NCBI RefSeq assembly: GCF_900186955.1
Contig: NZ_LT906438.1
Span: 2,294,001-2,358,000, forward strand
Direction: 5' to 3'
DNA length: 64,000 nt
Source: Bacillus pumilus
Lineage (GTDB): Bacteria; Bacillota; Bacilli; Bacillales; Bacillaceae
Part shown: one piece after another, positions 63,350 through 64,000 of the stretch
Position numbering within the stretch: position 1 is the stretch's first letter
Layout of the letters: each line of letters begins with the position of its first letter
Made by a program: the position numbers and the translations under genes
Notes under the pieces: model-generated
Database searches by the model: none
What the model saw: only the letters and a program-made list of their open reading frames with translations
What the model was told of the DNA's origin: nothing

Positions 63350-64000
63350 AGCGATGCTTCCTTTCAAAAGACATTCTAATTAAAGCAGTGATGAAGAAAA
63401 CTAGTCCCATCCCGCAGCTTAGTATAAACCCGCTTTGAATTTCACTAAAATCAGCACCTGCCATACTTTTCAAAAACATTTGAAGTGCAAGAGAATTAGG
63501 TAAAAAATAGCTGATATCAATTACCCATTGTGGGAATAAGTATAAGGGCACCATACTCCCACCTAAAGCAGCTAACACTTGTGTTCCTAAAATCCCCACA
63601 CTGTTAAACGTTTTTTCTCTATTGATAAAAGAACCAATCAGCACCCCGAAACCCGCAGCATTTAATATAAAACTACATCCGATCATAACAACAGTAAAAG
63701 GCTCTCCCCAGTTCACTTTAAAGACAAAGCTAGTAAATAAAATAATGACCGCAAGTTGAATCATACTCATCAAAACAATACCCAATAACTTCCCAACGAT
63801 GTAACTAGTATTACTTAATTTTGATACAATCAGCCTTTTATAAACATCTTCCTCTTTTTCCTCTATCATACTTCCAACTAGAAAAACAACTGTCATTAAT
63901 AAAAAAAGCACACCCATCCCGCCTGCGTAGTATTGGAAAGACGTAATCGGCTGGCTGTTGATATGGATATTCCTCTCGTTCACCAGTTCTTTTTTCAGTT
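63342..64000 (-). CDS. ABC-2 type permease (LnrM-like), 5' part outside window
   Basis: C-terminal 219 codons of a permease of the same family; the frame stays open to base 64000 (LKKELVNERNIHINS at the edge). Six transmembrane segments, with EEKEEDVYKRLIVSKLSNTS as the cytoplasmic coupling loop. A partner ATPase and possibly a two-component system would be expected just beyond the window. Confidence 0.87.
   Translation of the reverse strand, partial: LKKELVNERNIHINSQPITSFQYYAGGMGVLFLLMTVVFLVGSMIEEKEEDVYKRLIVSKLSNTSYIVGKLLGIVLMSMIQLAVIILFTSFVFKVNWGEPFTVVMIGCSFILNAAGFGVLIGSFINREKTFNSVGILGTQVLAALGGSMVPLYLFPQWVIDISYFLPNSLALQMFLKSMAGADFSEIQSGFILSCGMGLVFFITALIRMSFERKHRYA

Overview
The window reads as chromosomal DNA from a low-GC, endospore-forming Bacillus of the pumilus/safensis/altitudinis type. 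The dnaK-grpE-hrcA-hemW-lepA-yqxA-spoIIP-gpr-rpsT-holA-yqzM-comE-comER-yqeM-rsfS-yqeK-nadD-yqeI-aroE-yqeH-yqeG-sda block is collinear with the Bacillus subtilis backbone. A class D beta-lactamase of the BPU/YbxI type, a 473-residue L-arabinose isomerase and sporulation genes (spoIIP, gpr, sigK, a cotD-like coat gene) fit that assignment. The species call is inference from gene content; no rRNA or marker gene is present to settle it.

Layout. 1-25.3 kb is core genome: the heat-shock operon with its CIRCE operator, spore and competence genes, the yqe operon with a frameshifted aroE, a DnaA-box cluster and LexA-like site in front of sda, a RapA-like phosphatase followed by a very short Phr-like ORF, and an uninterrupted sigK. 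25.3-34.8 kb is an accessory island: two SDRs, a quinone-reductase-like MDR, an old yellow enzyme, an alpha/beta hydrolase and their TetR regulator with two matching operators. These lie among decayed fragments of the same families (MDR, OYE, two TetR pieces), followed by a MmyB-type regulator divergent from a second FabF. The island abuts a Nudix gene broken by a stop codon.

34.9-49.4 kb carries small membrane proteins, PdaC, a caspase-fold-like protein, a GNAT gene with an in-frame stop, a coat protein, an arabinose operon (araB-araD-araA-transporter, araR divergent, AraR and cre-like sites) and the ribulose-monophosphate genes hxlA/hxlB with hxlR. 49.4-53.3 kb is a one-strand array of small unknown genes that looks like an immunity-gene island, three of them frameshifted. 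53.4-64 kb holds a beta-lactamase gene with an internal stop, an acyl-CoA-dehydrogenase-like gene divergent from an amino-acid ABC importer, bdhA, an MFS exporter behind a T-box leader, an SDR and two ABC-2 permeases running off the end.

No CRISPR array, rRNA, tRNA, intact insertion sequence, prophage or defence island was seen. The most unusual items are the leaderless Phr-like ORF, the dual DnaA/LexA control region of sda, the T-box-controlled exporter, the immunity-like array and the dense debris of electrophile-response genes. Several broken genes are single-base homopolymer changes and could be sequencing errors; three others (Nudix, GNAT, beta-lactamase) are in-frame stop codons, which that explanation does not cover.
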